NCBI GenBank assembly: GCA_027622115.1
Contig: JAQBZS010000420.1
Coordinates: forward strand, 1 to 6,605
DNA length: 6,605 nucleotides
Direction of reading: 5' to 3'
From: Planctomycetota bacterium
GTDB taxonomy: Bacteria > Planctomycetota > Planctomycetia > Planctomycetales > Planctomycetaceae
Both the position numbers and the translations under genes were made by a program. The notes beneath the pieces were generated by a model. It searched no databases and was not told where the DNA came from. It saw only the letters and a list, made by a program, of their open reading frames with translations. Below are positions 1 to 6,462 of the stretch, one piece after another; positions within the stretch are counted from its first letter, which is position 1, and the number at the start of each line of letters is the position of its first letter.

Positions 1-962
1 CGACGGCGACGCGGGCGACGTTCTTCGGACTCGCTACTCGCGTCACCCGACTCCTCGGCATCATCATCGAGTCCCAAGCCAAAACCGCTCAAGTCATCGT
101 CGTCATCGACCTCAGTCTTGGCTTGAACCCGATCGACCGGTTTCGGAGCAGGTGACGACTTTGCAACCGGCGATGATTTGGGTGCCGGTGTTGACTGAGG
201 GGCCGGTGAAGTTTTGGGGGCGGGAGACGCCTTTGGCGCAGGCGACGACTGGCGAGCAGGCGACGACTGGCGAGCCGGTGACGGTTTGGAATGCGATGGC
301 GACCGATCGCGCGACGATCGGTCAGGCTTGCCGGATCCACCGCCCTCGGACCAATCCCACGAGTCCAAAGCGTCCCAATACTCGTCTTGCTCCTCGTCGT
401 CGTCCTCGTCGTCCTCGTCGTCCTCGTCGTCCTCGTCGTCCTCGTCGTCCTCGTCGTCCTCGTCGTCGTCGTCATCTTCCGCGACGACTACGGTTTCGAC
501 ATCGTCCTCTTCGAATTCGAGATCCGCGTCATCGTCGTCGTCGTCGAATTCATCCACGAAGCCGAACTCATCGTCATCATCAAAGTCGTCGTTCGCGGTT
601 GCTTCCGACTTGGCGTCGGTTCGAGCAGTTTGTGCGACGGGTGTCGGCGAATGAATGGGCGTGGTGTGGGTAACGGGTTCGTCTTCGTCTTCATCCCACT
701 CATCGTCGTCGTCATCGCCGAAGATGATGTCGTCATCGTCATCCTCATCGTCATCGTCATCGTCATTCGATTGGGCGATCGTGGAATCTTTCGCACCGAC
801 GGCAGCGAGGTCGTCTTCCAAATCCTCAGATCCAAAATCGTCGTCGTCGAGGAAATCGTCATCGGAGAGTTCGTCATCCATTTCGATTCCGAACAGATTT
901 TCTGCCAAGTCTTCGATGGATTTGGACGGTTTGACTGGGTCGTTTGGAGTGTCGTTACTCAT
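1..962 (-). CDS. Highly acidic, low-complexity, probably disordered protein (C-terminus beyond window)
   Basis: I do not recognise this gene. On the minus strand an ATG at 962-960 opens a frame with no stop down to position 3, giving at least 320 residues; the end lies outside the window. The start is fixed: an in-frame TAA lies at 977-975 and no other start codon falls between. There is no strong Shine-Dalgarno. The protein begins MSNDTPNDPVKPSKS, then a short possible amphipathic helix (about 15-27, IEDLAENLFGIEM). Asp/Glu blocks follow (about 29-52, 67-94, 125-153, 162-194), a Trp-containing stretch (195-204), a Ser/Arg/Gly linker, eight Pro/Ala/Ser/Lys hexapeptides (228-275), another acidic stretch (286-304) and a basic start of the next region (RRPRRR, 315-320). 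No signal peptide, membrane helix or catalytic motif is visible. Frame support: within the Asp and Glu runs the varying base is the third codon position (GAC/GAT, GAA/GAG), as expected if this frame is translated. The long plus-strand frames over the same DNA give Ser-, Arg- or Val-only runs and are shadows. Confidence 0.82.
   Translation of the reverse strand, partial: MSNDTPNDPVKPSKSIEDLAENLFGIEMDDELSDDDFLDDDDFGSEDLEDDLAAVGAKDSTIAQSNDDDDDDEDDDDDIIFGDDDDDEWDEDEDEPVTHTTPIHSPTPVAQTARTDAKSEATANDDFDDDDEFGFVDEFDDDDDDADLEFEEDDVETVVVAEDDDDDEDDEDDEDDEDDEDDEDDEDDDEEQDEYWDALDSWDWSEGGGSGKPDRSSRDRSPSHSKPSPARQSSPARQSSPAPKASPAPKTSPAPQSTPAPKSSPVAKSSPAPKPVDRVQAKTEVDDDDDLSGFGLGLDDDAEESGDASSESEERRPRRR
138..281 (-). 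repeat. 18-bp tandem repeat coding for eight Pro/Ala/Ser/Lys hexapeptides
   Basis: Eight consecutive six-residue units with consensus [ST]-P-[AV]-[PRA]-[KQ]-x (for example SPARQS, SPAPKA, TPAPKS) occupy residues 228-275 of the acidic protein. At DNA level two adjacent copies, 241-258 and 259-276, are identical except for the last base; the others have drifted. The region is positively charged and proline-rich, unlike the acidic blocks on either side, and would form an extended linker resembling the Pro-Ala-Lys linkers of multidomain bacterial proteins. Confidence 0.88.
399..467 (-). repeat. 9-bp tandem repeat coding for Glu-Asp-Asp units
   Basis: The plus-strand unit GTCGTCCTC is repeated without error for about 7.7 copies (69 bases). 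On the minus strand it reads GAG GAC GAC, so it stays in frame with the acidic protein and codes for seven E-D-D units (residues about 166-188). Because the unit is a multiple of three, gain or loss of copies would change length without a frameshift. Flanking GTC/ATC/CTC triplets continue the acidic run with less regularity. Confidence 0.9.
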
Positions 963-1215
963 GGTTCCGGTGGTTTACCTGATGAGATTGGGCGCTTGCT
1001 GAGAGTGTGTTGGGACAACGCCGTTCCCACACGCCGACAAAGCATCGGCGAATGCCTGCAAGGCGGCAAAAGCAGCGAGAGGATATCGGTTCGCGATTCG
1101 GCATGCTACCAACGTCGCCGCACGGCCAGGACGCAAATCGCGGGCGGTTCGGCAAGTTCGATCCCTTTTCGTAAACTGAGATGGTCTCTTCCTCAAGTCC
1201 AGTGGAGTCGTCGAG
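963..1215. other. Divergent intergenic region between acidic gene and diheme peroxidase gene
   Basis: These 253 bases separate two start codons facing away from each other, so promoters for both genes should lie here. I could not pick a convincing -35/-10 pair on either strand. One imperfect inverted repeat is visible: GTG plus TGGGA (1007-1009, 1011-1015, one bulged T) can pair with TCCCA plus CAC (1025-1032), leaving a 9-base loop. It may be an operator or chance. The frames crossing this stretch lack support and look like shadows. Confidence 0.55.
1204..1207 (+). promoter_or_regulatory. Ribosome binding site of the diheme peroxidase gene
   Basis: GGAG lies eight bases before the ATG at 1216, a standard Shine-Dalgarno distance. 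It supports this start, which also places a hydrophobic signal sequence right at the N-terminus. Confidence 0.7.
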
Positions 1216-2412
1216 ATGCCCACCATTCAACGCGTGTTGATTGCCGTGCTGCTGGCAGGTCCATGCCACACAATCTGCGTCGCGCAGCACGGTGCAAAGC
1301 GTGAATCGACACCCACGTTGCCGACGACGCCATTCGACTACCAGCAAGTCACGCTGCCTGCTTCGATCTCACGCGACGAACTGCGGCAATCGGACAATAC
1401 TCCACCGGACAACCCCATCACCAATTCCGGGGCGACGTTGGGTCGTGTGCTGTTCTACGACACACGGCTTTCGCGAAACGACACTGTGTCCTGTGCGTCG
1501 TGTCATGATCAACAAGCGGCGTTCAGCGATTCACGCAAATTCAGTCGAGGGTTCAACGGCGGACTCACGGGCCGCAACTCGATGTCGTTGGCAAACCTTC
1601 GCTACGCAAACGTGAACGATCAGCAGCCCGGATTCTTCTGGGACGAACGAGCGGCCACGCTGGAAGCGCAAGTGCTGATGCCAATTCAGGATGCGGTGGA
1701 AATGGGCATGACGCTGGATGATCTCGAAAGGAAACTTCGCACAATTCGATATTACCCCAAGCTGTACACGGCGGCGTTCGGTTCGGCGGACATCAATCGC
1801 GAACGAACGGCTAAAGCACTGGCCCAATTTCTGCGGTCGATGACGTCTTTCTCTTCCAAGTTCGATCTCGCAGCCTCCACGCCAACCTCTGGGTCGAAAC
1901 AAGTCGCGCTGAGCAAAGACGAGTTACAGGGGCAGGCACTCTTCATGGACGGCCTGAACGGCGTAGCGGAATTGGCCTGCGCGTTATGCCACATCCCGCC
2001 GACGCTCAACATGGATCAGTCGCATCACATCGGCTTGGATCTCAAGTCGAAGGACCGCGGCCTAGGAGCACTCGGGCGAAAGTCCAACGCTCCGTTCACA
2101 CCGAACAACGACGGCAAATTCAAAGCGCCCTCGTTGCGGAACGTAGCGCTCACCGCGCCTTACATGCATGACGGCAGGTTCAAGACGCTCGAACAGGTTA
2201 TCGAGCACTACTCGTCCGGCGTGCATCCGCATCCGAATTTGACGCTGCCTTTCGATGCGAGCAAAACCTCCGGAAAGCCGACATCCGGCTTCCAATTCAC
2301 CAAGCAACAGCAGACCGCCCTGGTCGCATTCTTGAAGACGCTCACGGACGGTTCATTCGTGACGGATCCACGATTCTCCGATCCGTTCATTCGTCCGCGT
2401 AAAGATCCGTGA
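1216..2412 (+). CDS. Exported diheme cytochrome c, MauG/cytochrome c peroxidase family
   Basis: A 398-residue protein of the diheme peroxidase family (COG1858 type), typical in length. Residues 1-23 form a signal peptide ending near CVA-QH, so it acts in the periplasm. Two haem attachment sites are present: CASCH (93-97) in the N-terminal domain and CALCH (255-259) in the C-terminal domain. Family landmarks follow in order: FWDERA with W142 between the haems, Q152 and E162 with the ten-residue spacings known from MauG (W93, Q103, E113), the PIQDAVEMG stretch, and APSLRNV...TAPYMHDG...TLEQVIEHY near 304-332. Family members reduce hydrogen peroxide or, like MauG, use it to oxidise tryptophans in a partner. 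Aligned from memory, Y332 sits at the MauG Tyr294 / CcpA Met275 ligand position, and F113 sits where CcpA has its distal His71, so it looks MauG-like rather than a classical peroxidase. The substrate cannot be read from sequence. The stop lies 73 bases before the preferred start of the next gene, which probably shares its transcript. Confidence 0.93.
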   Translation: MPTIQRVLIAVLLAGPCHTICVAQHGAKRESTPTLPTTPFDYQQVTLPASISRDELRQSDNTPPDNPITNSGATLGRVLFYDTRLSRNDTVSCASCHDQQAAFSDSRKFSRGFNGGLTGRNSMSLANLRYANVNDQQPGFFWDERAATLEAQVLMPIQDAVEMGMTLDDLERKLRTIRYYPKLYTAAFGSADINRERTAKALAQFLRSMTSFSSKFDLAASTPTSGSKQVALSKDELQGQALFMDGLNGVAELACALCHIPPTLNMDQSHHIGLDLKSKDRGLGALGRKSNAPFTPNNDGKFKAPSLRNVALTAPYMHDGRFKTLEQVIEHYSSGVHPHPNLTLPFDASKTSGKPTSGFQFTKQQQTALVAFLKTLTDGSFVTDPRFSDPFIRPRKDP

Positions 2413-2425
2413 CCAGCCACGCGAA

Positions 2426-2443
2426 CGAAGTAGCTATACTTCG
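2426..2443 (+). promoter_or_regulatory. Perfect 7-bp hairpin with embedded -10-like TATACT between the two exported-protein genes
   Basis: CGAAGTA (2426-2432), loop GCTA, and TACTTCG (2437-2443) form a perfect stem-loop 13 bases after the stop of the peroxidase gene. No T-run follows, so it is a poor intrinsic terminator. The overlapping TATACT (2435-2440) matches the bacterial -10 consensus at five of six positions, but no good -35 sits at a normal distance. It could be an mRNA-processing or attenuation structure, an operator or an internal promoter. Confidence 0.4.
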
Positions 2444-2473
2444 AACTGCTCGATTCCTTCGATGCCTGGCAAC

Positions 2474-2479
2474 AAGGGA
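2474..2479 (+). promoter_or_regulatory. Ribosome binding site selecting the ATG at 2486
   Basis: AAGGGA lies six bases before the ATG at 2486. The upstream in-frame ATG at 2462 has no Shine-Dalgarno-like sequence before it, so 2486 is preferred; the difference is only eight residues. Confidence 0.6.
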
Positions 2480-2485
2480 TGCTGT

Positions 2486-5400
2486 ATGAAGTCGATTCAG
2501 TCCACGGCACGTGACACGTTTCAGGTCGGGCTCGACTGCATAGCCCTTCGCGGCCACGCTTCCGTTCGCGCTCGACCTCATGCTTTGACGTTTTCCTCGC
2601 CGGCCCGGCTCGTGCGTTGCATCACCTTGGCGATGATCAGCGCGATCTTTTCGGCGACGGCCATTCACGCACAGCCAAATTCGGCGCGATTGACCACGGT
2701 TGCGGACCCTGACTTTCCGCAGGCGGCGGCGCTGAATTTCAACTCGGATCACGATCGGCTGCTGGTCCGAATTCAGAATTCGATTCGCGACGGCAAGACC
2801 GCGGAAGCGATTCAACTGCTCAAGCTGCTCTTGGCGTCGGCGCGGGACTCGATGATGAGTCAACGAGCCTCGATGGATACGACGTTTCTGTCGAACAACA
2901 AATACGCGCAATATCGGCGATTCAACCATCGTGTCGAACAAGTGCTGCGTGAATCCGCCGACTTACTGGCTGTGTATCGCGTGAGCGTTGATCCCGAAGT
3001 CATCGGCCTCTTGGTGGGTCAACGGTCGCGATCGCGAAAGAACACGCCTGCCGACGGACGACGCCATGTTCGCGAGTTGCTGAGAAACGCGAGCGATCAA
3101 GTTCTGCAACGCATTACCGACGAGTATTTCTTGAGTTCATTCGGCGACGATGCGGCCGCGATCCTCGCCACGCGGAAGTTTGATCGCGGTGCCTTTACCG
3201 CTGCCGCCGCGCTGATTCGACGGTTGCTCGATGATTATCCCCAATCGAATCTTCCCGCCACCCGCATCAAGCGACTCGGAGCACTCGTCGAAGCCACGAT
3301 TGGCAATACGACGCGAGCCAATCAACTGGTTCAACAACTGCCGAAGTCGTCGTCGGCCAAGGTACAAGCCCAAGTCGATCGGCTGTTGCAATCCGCGCGC
3401 GACAACAGAGCGTGGAATCGAGGAACGGTCTTCAGTTCATTGCCGACGTTGCAGCGCGGCGTGGCGGTCGGACCGGAATGGTCTCGCGATACGAGGCTGT
3501 CATCGCAATGGGAATTCGGTTCGAACACCCGACCGGTCCCAATCACATCACCCTATCGTTTCTATTCACCAACCTCGATTCCGAAACCCAAATCTGGATC
3601 CGTTGTGGATCGCTGGCGCAAACATCGCTGGCGTCCCACCGCGGAAGCCCTGTTTCAAGGTGGGCACATCTATTGGAAGTCGAATTCCGCCTTGCACTGC
3701 ATTGACCAATTGACCGGCAAATCCGTGGGCGAAGGACTCACACAGCGCTACGCGGCCGACCCGCTCACTTTGAGCTTCGTGTCGCGTACTCCGCGCGGAT
3801 ACGACACGCCCGAATCCGCCGACGCCGTCAGACAGTTTGGCGATCGAGTCGACACGGCGATGTCGACGAGCGGTGATTTGGTCTTCGTCTTGAGCGGACG
3901 CGTGACCGGTTACACGCCGACAATCAATCGCTTTCGTCTGGGAGTCTCGGTAACGCGGGCGCGACCCAATCAGTTGGTGGCCTATCGCCGCACCGATGGC
4001 TTGGAGACCGTCTGGAAGCGACCCACACAAGCGGAAACGCAATCTCCCCCGTCGTTCATGGCCACACCGATTGCACACGGCAGCCAGTTGTTGGTGCCCG
4101 CCATGCACGGCGATGAACTGTGGTTGTATTCGCTCGACGCAACGGATGGCCACACGTTGTGGCGGACGTTTTTGCTCGACGAGTCGCGGGGATTTTCACA
4201 TCCCTGGGCACCGGTGGGCGTGTCCATCGCCGATTCGGACGTGTATGTCGCGACCGGCAATGGCGTGGTGTTTGCACTCGAAGTCGCTTCCGGCACAACA
4301 CGCTGGGCCACCCGCTACGTCCGTTCGCCGAGCCGCAATGTGGCCGTTCGCAGTTCGCGGAGTACGGTGTCGATGCACTTCGATGGTTGGACTGCGGACG
4401 TGGTGATTCCGTACGGCAATTGGATCGTGGTGGTGCCGTCGGACCGTGACTACCTGTTTTCGCTCAATCGCACGGACGGCACTTTGTCGTGGGATTCACC
4501 GAAGACGCCCGAACAACCACCCACCGAGTACGTGTTGGGTTTGAGCGGCGAACACCTTTATCTGGCAGGTCCATCGGTGATTCGGCGGTACAACATCCGC
4601 ACTGGAAAACCGGTCCAACGCATTTTGCACGACGAATGTTTTGGACACGGAGCCCTGTGTACGAACGGCATTTTCCTTCCCTTGGAAAATGAGATCCTGC
4701 AATTGGACCACACCGCGAGCGACATGCCGGACGTCGGTCGATTCAAAGTGGTTCGGCAACACGATCAGCCGCTCGGAAACCTGTTTGCCCATGACGGCAA
4801 GCTGTTCGTCAGCGCGATGAATCGCATCGAATTGCTCGCGGATATGAATTTGCAGTTGCAGCAACTTGCGAAACAGTTCGCGGCCGGAAACATCGATGCG
4901 CTCGTACAACGGGCTCGGTTGAAGTTTGCGGTGGAAGACTTCGACGACGGCTGTGCGGATTTGGCACTCGCACACCGCAAGTTTGCCGAGAGCGGTGAAA
5001 CTCGCCACGCCACATCGGTGCTGGTTTCGGCGATTCAGGACTTCAAGCTGACGACGGAGTCTCCCGCATTCACGTTGCGGCAGCTTGTGGAAAACGAAAC
5101 CCGCCGCTCAAGCCAAGCCAAAGACGATGCGGACCCGGAGCATCTCAGACTTCACGCCTTGCAAGTCTCGGAATCCCTGCAAGCACTCGATACGGACGAT
5201 CCCGCCAAGTCGCACGACATGTTGCGGATGATTCGCGATGCAGCGGTGCTGTTCGACCGGCGCGATCGAGTGCTGCTGGCGAAGTCGTTGATTCAACGCC
5301 ACTCGCGACTTGAAACGCTGGACGAATTGATTGAACTGTCGAAATCGCCACACGCAAATGCGCGACTGTTGGCGATCGCGGGTTTGAACGAGGTGCGTGA

Positions 5401-6430
5401 AGAGAAGTCGGACGCGGCGCTCGCCACGCTGCGTGAAGACGACGAGGTCGAGATCAAGTTTGAATCGGCCGTGTGTCTATTGAATCGCGGTGATCGACGT
5501 TCGCTCGACACATTGGCTTCGCTGTTGAATACGTTGGATCCCGTCAAGACATACGCCACCTATGCCCTGCGACATGCGACCGGCCAGACTCACGGGGTCT
5601 TCATCGCGAATACCGACGCAGCCCGGCAAGCGGCGATTCAACGTTGGCGAGACTGGATCAAGAATGCGGGAGAAACCGCGAAGCTCAATCTGCCCGTCAA
5701 TCCGAGACGCGGGACGCGGACGCTGCTGGCCAGTCCGAACGGTAACAGTGTGTTCGAAGTGGATTTGTTCGGCGAGATCGTGTGGCAGAAATCCGTGTTT
5801 TCGCCGACACACGCCGAAGGTCTGGAGAACGGGAGCCGGCTGATTTGTGCGTACTACGCCGGCACCGTCACGGAATATGACGAGCAACACCGCACGGTTT
5901 GGGAATACAAGCTTTTGCCCGAACGTCCCTACAAGGCGCATCGACTCCAAAACGGCAACACGCTGATCGTCATCCAGGACTCGCACAAAATCATCGAGGT
6001 GAACCGAGCGAAACAAATCGTGTGGTCCGGCAAGTTTGAACGGAACCCGTCGGATGCCGCCTTGGCCGCGAACGGTGACATTTGGGTGGCGCTCCGGAAT
6101 TCGAACGAGGTCGCGAGATTCGATCGCGCCGGCAAAAAGTTGGCCCAGTTTGTCGTGACGGATCCGCGATCCGTGCAAGTCTTGCCGAACGGCAACATCC
6201 TCGTCTGTGAAATCAAACACGACCGAGTGGTGGAGTACGATCCCAAGCAAGAAAAGGTTGTGAAGACGTGGACCGCCGGGCTGCGCTCACCTCGCTTTGC
6301 CGAACGCTTGACGACGGGCGCGACACTGATCGTTGATGGATCGACCGTGCGGGAATTCTCCGAAGACGGCAAGGTCGTTTGGTCGTACGGCCTTGGCAAG
6401 TCGTCGGTTGGCACGATTTCGCGATTCTGA
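2486..6430 (+). CDS. Very large exported protein: helical region, PQQ-like propeller, HEAT-like repeats, second propeller
   Basis: A 1314-residue protein from the ATG at 2486 (1322 from the ATG at 2462). The hydrophobic segment at 43-62 ending in AIHA-QPN is a probable signal peptide, preceded by an unusually long basic stretch; a TTG near residue 34 or a GTG near 43 could be a truer start. Residues about 85-305 are helical and TPR-like (for example a segment near 232-252 ending LLDDYPQSN). Residues about 388-790 hold roughly eight strand-rich blades of the PQQ-binding-like type, with motifs such as LYSLDATDGHTLW, FALEVASGTTRW and FSLNRTDGTLSW. Residues about 787-1030 are helical, the last part HEAT-like, ending in ATGQ and then RWRDW (1053-1057), a pattern I associate with planctomycete HEAT proteins. 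Residues about 1078-1303 form six blades with the pattern NG-x-hydrophobic...EhD...VVW. There is no CxxCH haem site and no adjacent Cys pair as in quinoprotein dehydrogenases, so a scaffolding or binding role is more likely than catalysis. Ligand and function are unknown. Confidence 0.9.
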   Translation: MKSIQSTARDTFQVGLDCIALRGHASVRARPHALTFSSPARLVRCITLAMISAIFSATAIHAQPNSARLTTVADPDFPQAAALNFNSDHDRLLVRIQNSIRDGKTAEAIQLLKLLLASARDSMMSQRASMDTTFLSNNKYAQYRRFNHRVEQVLRESADLLAVYRVSVDPEVIGLLVGQRSRSRKNTPADGRRHVRELLRNASDQVLQRITDEYFLSSFGDDAAAILATRKFDRGAFTAAAALIRRLLDDYPQSNLPATRIKRLGALVEATIGNTTRANQLVQQLPKSSSAKVQAQVDRLLQSARDNRAWNRGTVFSSLPTLQRGVAVGPEWSRDTRLSSQWEFGSNTRPVPITSPYRFYSPTSIPKPKSGSVVDRWRKHRWRPTAEALFQGGHIYWKSNSALHCIDQLTGKSVGEGLTQRYAADPLTLSFVSRTPRGYDTPESADAVRQFGDRVDTAMSTSGDLVFVLSGRVTGYTPTINRFRLGVSVTRARPNQLVAYRRTDGLETVWKRPTQAETQSPPSFMATPIAHGSQLLVPAMHGDELWLYSLDATDGHTLWRTFLLDESRGFSHPWAPVGVSIADSDVYVATGNGVVFALEVASGTTRWATRYVRSPSRNVAVRSSRSTVSMHFDGWTADVVIPYGNWIVVVPSDRDYLFSLNRTDGTLSWDSPKTPEQPPTEYVLGLSGEHLYLAGPSVIRRYNIRTGKPVQRILHDECFGHGALCTNGIFLPLENEILQLDHTASDMPDVGRFKVVRQHDQPLGNLFAHDGKLFVSAMNRIELLADMNLQLQQLAKQFAAGNIDALVQRARLKFAVEDFDDGCADLALAHRKFAESGETRHATSVLVSAIQDFKLTTESPAFTLRQLVENETRRSSQAKDDADPEHLRLHALQVSESLQALDTDDPAKSHDMLRMIRDAAVLFDRRDRVLLAKSLIQRHSRLETLDELIELSKSPHANARLLAIAGLNEVREEKSDAALATLREDDEVEIKFESAVCLLNRGDRRSLDTLASLLNTLDPVKTYATYALRHATGQTHGVFIANTDAARQAAIQRWRDWIKNAGETAKLNLPVNPRRGTRTLLASPNGNSVFEVDLFGEIVWQKSVFSPTHAEGLENGSRLICAYYAGTVTEYDEQHRTVWEYKLLPERPYKAHRLQNGNTLIVIQDSHKIIEVNRAKQIVWSGKFERNPSDAALAANGDIWVALRNSNEVARFDRAGKKLAQFVVTDPRSVQVLPNGNILVCEIKHDRVVEYDPKQEKVVKTWTAGLRSPRFAERLTTGATLIVDGSTVREFSEDGKVVWSYGLGKSSVGTISRF

Positions 6431-6462
6431 CCGTAGCTTGGGACCATTGTCCCGAGCGGTCA
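6428..6462 (+). terminator. Bulged hairpin overlapping the stop codon, possible terminator
   Basis: Outer arms 6428-6433 (TGACCG) and 6457-6462 (CGGTCA) pair fully. Inner arms 6437-6444 (CTTGGGAC) and 6449-6456 (GTCCCGAG) pair with one T-G wobble around a CATT loop. Only a 3-base bulge (TAG) interrupts a 14-bp stem. It begins at the TGA stop of the large gene. There is no T-tract after it, so termination by itself is unproven; it could also stabilise the 3' end or be a copy of a dispersed palindrome. Confidence 0.5.

Noticed and set aside
399..467. CRISPR array
   Set aside because: The units are 9 bp, directly adjacent, without unique spacers and in a coding frame.
89..475. Minus-strand frame with Thr-Thr-Arg repeats
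   Set aside because: It is a shifted reading of the 9-bp repeat in the acidic gene; the real frame is open from a fixed ATG across the whole region.
152..673. Plus-strand Ser-only and Arg-Pro-rich frames
   Set aside because: They are repeat-induced open frames antisense to the acidic gene, with no plausible protein outside the repeat.
291..1304. Long plus-strand open frame of 337 codons rich in Val/Ile/Leu
   Set aside because: It is the antisense of the Asp/Glu gene: GAC/GAT codons read as GTC/ATC. It overlaps the start of the peroxidase gene in another frame and has no sensible domain.
955..1347. Minus-strand small gene across the intergenic region
   Set aside because: It overlaps both neighbours, including the signal-peptide coding part of the peroxidase gene, and its composition gives no recognisable protein.
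5477..6250. Antisense open frame of 257 codons within the large gene
   Set aside because: It lies entirely inside a well-supported propeller-coding region; antisense frames of this length are common at this G+C content.
2486..6430. PQQ-dependent dehydrogenase
   Set aside because: There is no adjacent Cys pair and no haem motif, and the blades are flanked by large helical regions. The resemblance is to PQQ-like structural propellers, not to quinoprotein enzymes.
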